A stretch of 64,000 bases of DNA from Eubacteriales bacterium (GTDB lineage: Bacteria; Bacillota; Clostridia; Lachnospirales; Lachnospiraceae): positions 1 to 64,000 of the forward strand of contig JAUNOY010000006.1 of NCBI GenBank assembly GCA_030536995.1. Direction: 5' to 3'. Numbering within the stretch: position 1 is the first letter of the stretch; each line of letters opens with the position of its first letter. The notes under the pieces are model-generated. The model searched no databases, was not told the origin of the DNA, and saw nothing but the letters and a program-made list of their open reading frames with translations. This document shows positions 62,867-64,000 of this stretch, one piece after another. Both the position numbers and the translations under genes were made by a program.

Positions 62867-64000
62867 ATGGCAGAAAAATACGGACTTGTAATCATAGGCG
62901 GTGGTCCCGCAGGATATGAGGCTGCCCTTGATGCAGCAAAAAAAGGAATAAAAACGGCTCTGGTGGAAAAAAGGGAACTGGGCGGAACTTGTTTAAACAG
63001 AGGCTGTATCCCCACAAAAACATTGCTGCACAGTGCAGAGCTTTTTTCCGAAATGAAAAAAAGCGAAGCTTTGGGAATTTCTGTTGAGGGGCTAACTTAT
63101 AATATGGAAAAAATCCAGAACAGAAAAAAGGAAGTTCTGGATCAGCTTCGAAGCGGAATTGAAATGCTGATGAAAAAAAATAAAATTGCGGTTTATAATG
63201 GAACGGGAACAATTTTAAATCCCAACGAGGTGCAGATAGCAGGTGTAGAAGAGTCTTTTATCATTGGAGCAGAAAATATTTTGATAGCAACAGGCTCTGT
63301 ACCGTCTGTGCCGCCGATTCCGGGAGCAAAACTTTTAGGTGTTCATACCAGTGACAGCCTGCTGGAGAATAAGAAAAATTACAATAGTCTTACTATTGTC
63401 GGAGGCGGTGTCATTGGCATGGAATTTGCAGCTGTTTACTGCGCCTTGGGAGTAAAAGTGACAGTGATAGAGTTTCTTGACAGGATTCTTGCAAATATGG
63501 ATAAAGAGATTTCTCAGAATCTGAAAATGATTATGAAAAAACGGGGTGTAGATATTCATACCTCTTCAAGAGTGGAAAGAATTCTGGAGAGAGACGGGTC
63601 TCTTGTGTGTTGTTATGAAGAGAAAGAAAAGATGGTGGAAGCAGTCTCTGATGCGGTATTGATCGCGACAGGAAGAAGGGCGAATACAGAAGAGCTTTTT
63701 GGACCTGAAGTGGATGTTTCTATGGAAAGAGGACGGATTCTGGTGGATGAACTGGGACGTACGAGTATGCCGACTGTTTTTGCGGCAGGAGATGTGACTC
63801 CGTCGGTTCAGCTTGCCCATGCGGCAACGGCAAATGCCAGAAATATCGTAGCATATATTGCTCACCAAAAAGGCGAAAACAGGGAGAAACCTTTCGTGAA
63901 ACCATATCGTACAGATTTGATACCTGGCTGTGTTTATACCAATCCGGAAATAGGAACGATCGGTTTTACACAGGAGGAGGCGAAAGCTTTGGGCAAGCCG
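62867..64000 (+). CDS. lpdA: Dihydrolipoyl dehydrogenase (partial, cut by window end)
   Basis: The first 378 residues of the flavoprotein that reoxidises the lipoyl arm of the H protein (L protein). Seen are the FAD-binding VIIGGGPAGYEAA (8-20), the redox-active disulfide in GGTCLNRGCIPTKTLL (about 40-55), the NAD-binding TIVGGGVIGMEFA and VFAAGDVT. The frame is open to the last base of the window, so the C-terminal dimer interface with the catalytic His is missing here. GAAAGGA precedes the ATG. Confidence 0.95.
   Translation, partial: MAEKYGLVIIGGGPAGYEAALDAAKKGIKTALVEKRELGGTCLNRGCIPTKTLLHSAELFSEMKKSEALGISVEGLTYNMEKIQNRKKEVLDQLRSGIEMLMKKNKIAVYNGTGTILNPNEVQIAGVEESFIIGAENILIATGSVPSVPPIPGAKLLGVHTSDSLLENKKNYNSLTIVGGGVIGMEFAAVYCALGVKVTVIEFLDRILANMDKEISQNLKMIMKKRGVDIHTSSRVERILERDGSLVCCYEEKEKMVEAVSDAVLIATGRRANTEELFGPEVDVSMERGRILVDELGRTSMPTVFAAGDVTPSVQLAHAATANARNIVAYIAHQKGENREKPFVKPYRTDLIPGCVYTNPEIGTIGFTQEEAKALGKP

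Noticed and set aside
1-64000. CRISPR arrays and IS elements
   Set aside because: No regularly spaced direct repeats, cas genes or DDE transposase genes were seen in the window.

Overview
The window looks like a chromosome segment of a Gram-positive anaerobic, spore-forming Clostridia member, most probably Lachnospiraceae. The signs are a DUF5688 protein, CW-binding-repeat proteins, a SpoIID-like gene, the dgt-dnaG-rpoD macro-operon, a uridine-kinase/TGS fusion, [FeFe]-hydrogenase with selenocysteine formate dehydrogenase, and strong AGGAGG ribosome binding sites. A species cannot be named from the sequence alone.

Region 1 (1 to about 16165) is accessory DNA. It holds a phage/plasmid-like recombination block (RadC-like, DUF932, YqaJ nuclease, Rad52-like annealing protein, DUF5688), two paralogous AAA/DUF4143 ATPases flanking a small serine resolvase, an AT-rich orphan 692-aa gene, a three-gene module around a HerA-like ATPase, and a large serine recombinase. 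The recombinase ends in the 3' half of a SpoIID-like/peptidoglycan-binding gene whose 5' half is missing. This looks like the right end (attR) of an integrated element whose left end lies outside the window.

Region 2 (16.8-24.8 kb) is core housekeeping: tRNA-Leu(AAG), dgt, dnaG, rpoD, trmK, a Nif3-like gene, a nucleoside kinase and rnpB. Region 3 (24.9-28.7 kb) is a run of five secreted proteins, three with a transglutaminase-like Cys-His-Asp core and three with CW-binding repeats. Region 4 (28.7-30.6 kb, minus strand) has pyrI, pyrB and a small membrane protein.

Region 5 (30.7-40.7 kb) is a long plus-strand gene train: folC, pheA, a DUF815 ATPase, ppx/gppA, ppk1, mobA, moeA and mobB. Region 6 (40.7-50.6 kb) is a near self-contained formate/H2 module: selenocysteine FdhF (in-frame UGA at 41200 with a SECIS-like hairpin), two polyferredoxin subunits and an [FeFe]-hydrogenase, arranged as in the hydrogen-dependent CO2 reductase (HDCR) of Acetobacterium. 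It is followed by selB, selA, tRNA-Sec (selC, opposite strand), fdhD and a formate channel. mobA-moeA-mobB upstream and fdhD serve the molybdopterin cofactor of FdhF, while selABC serve its selenocysteine.

Region 7 (50.6-57.0 kb) has topB, a left-handed beta-helix protein, a lipoprotein, TraX on the minus strand, and a NifU-like/GGGtGRT pair with distinct codon use. Region 8 (57.1-64.0 kb) is a glycine-riboswitch-controlled glycine cleavage operon: gcvT, gcvH, gcvPA, gcvPB, lplA and lpdA (the last cut by the window end). Together with HDCR and folC it gives a one-carbon theme: glycine, CO2, formate and H2.
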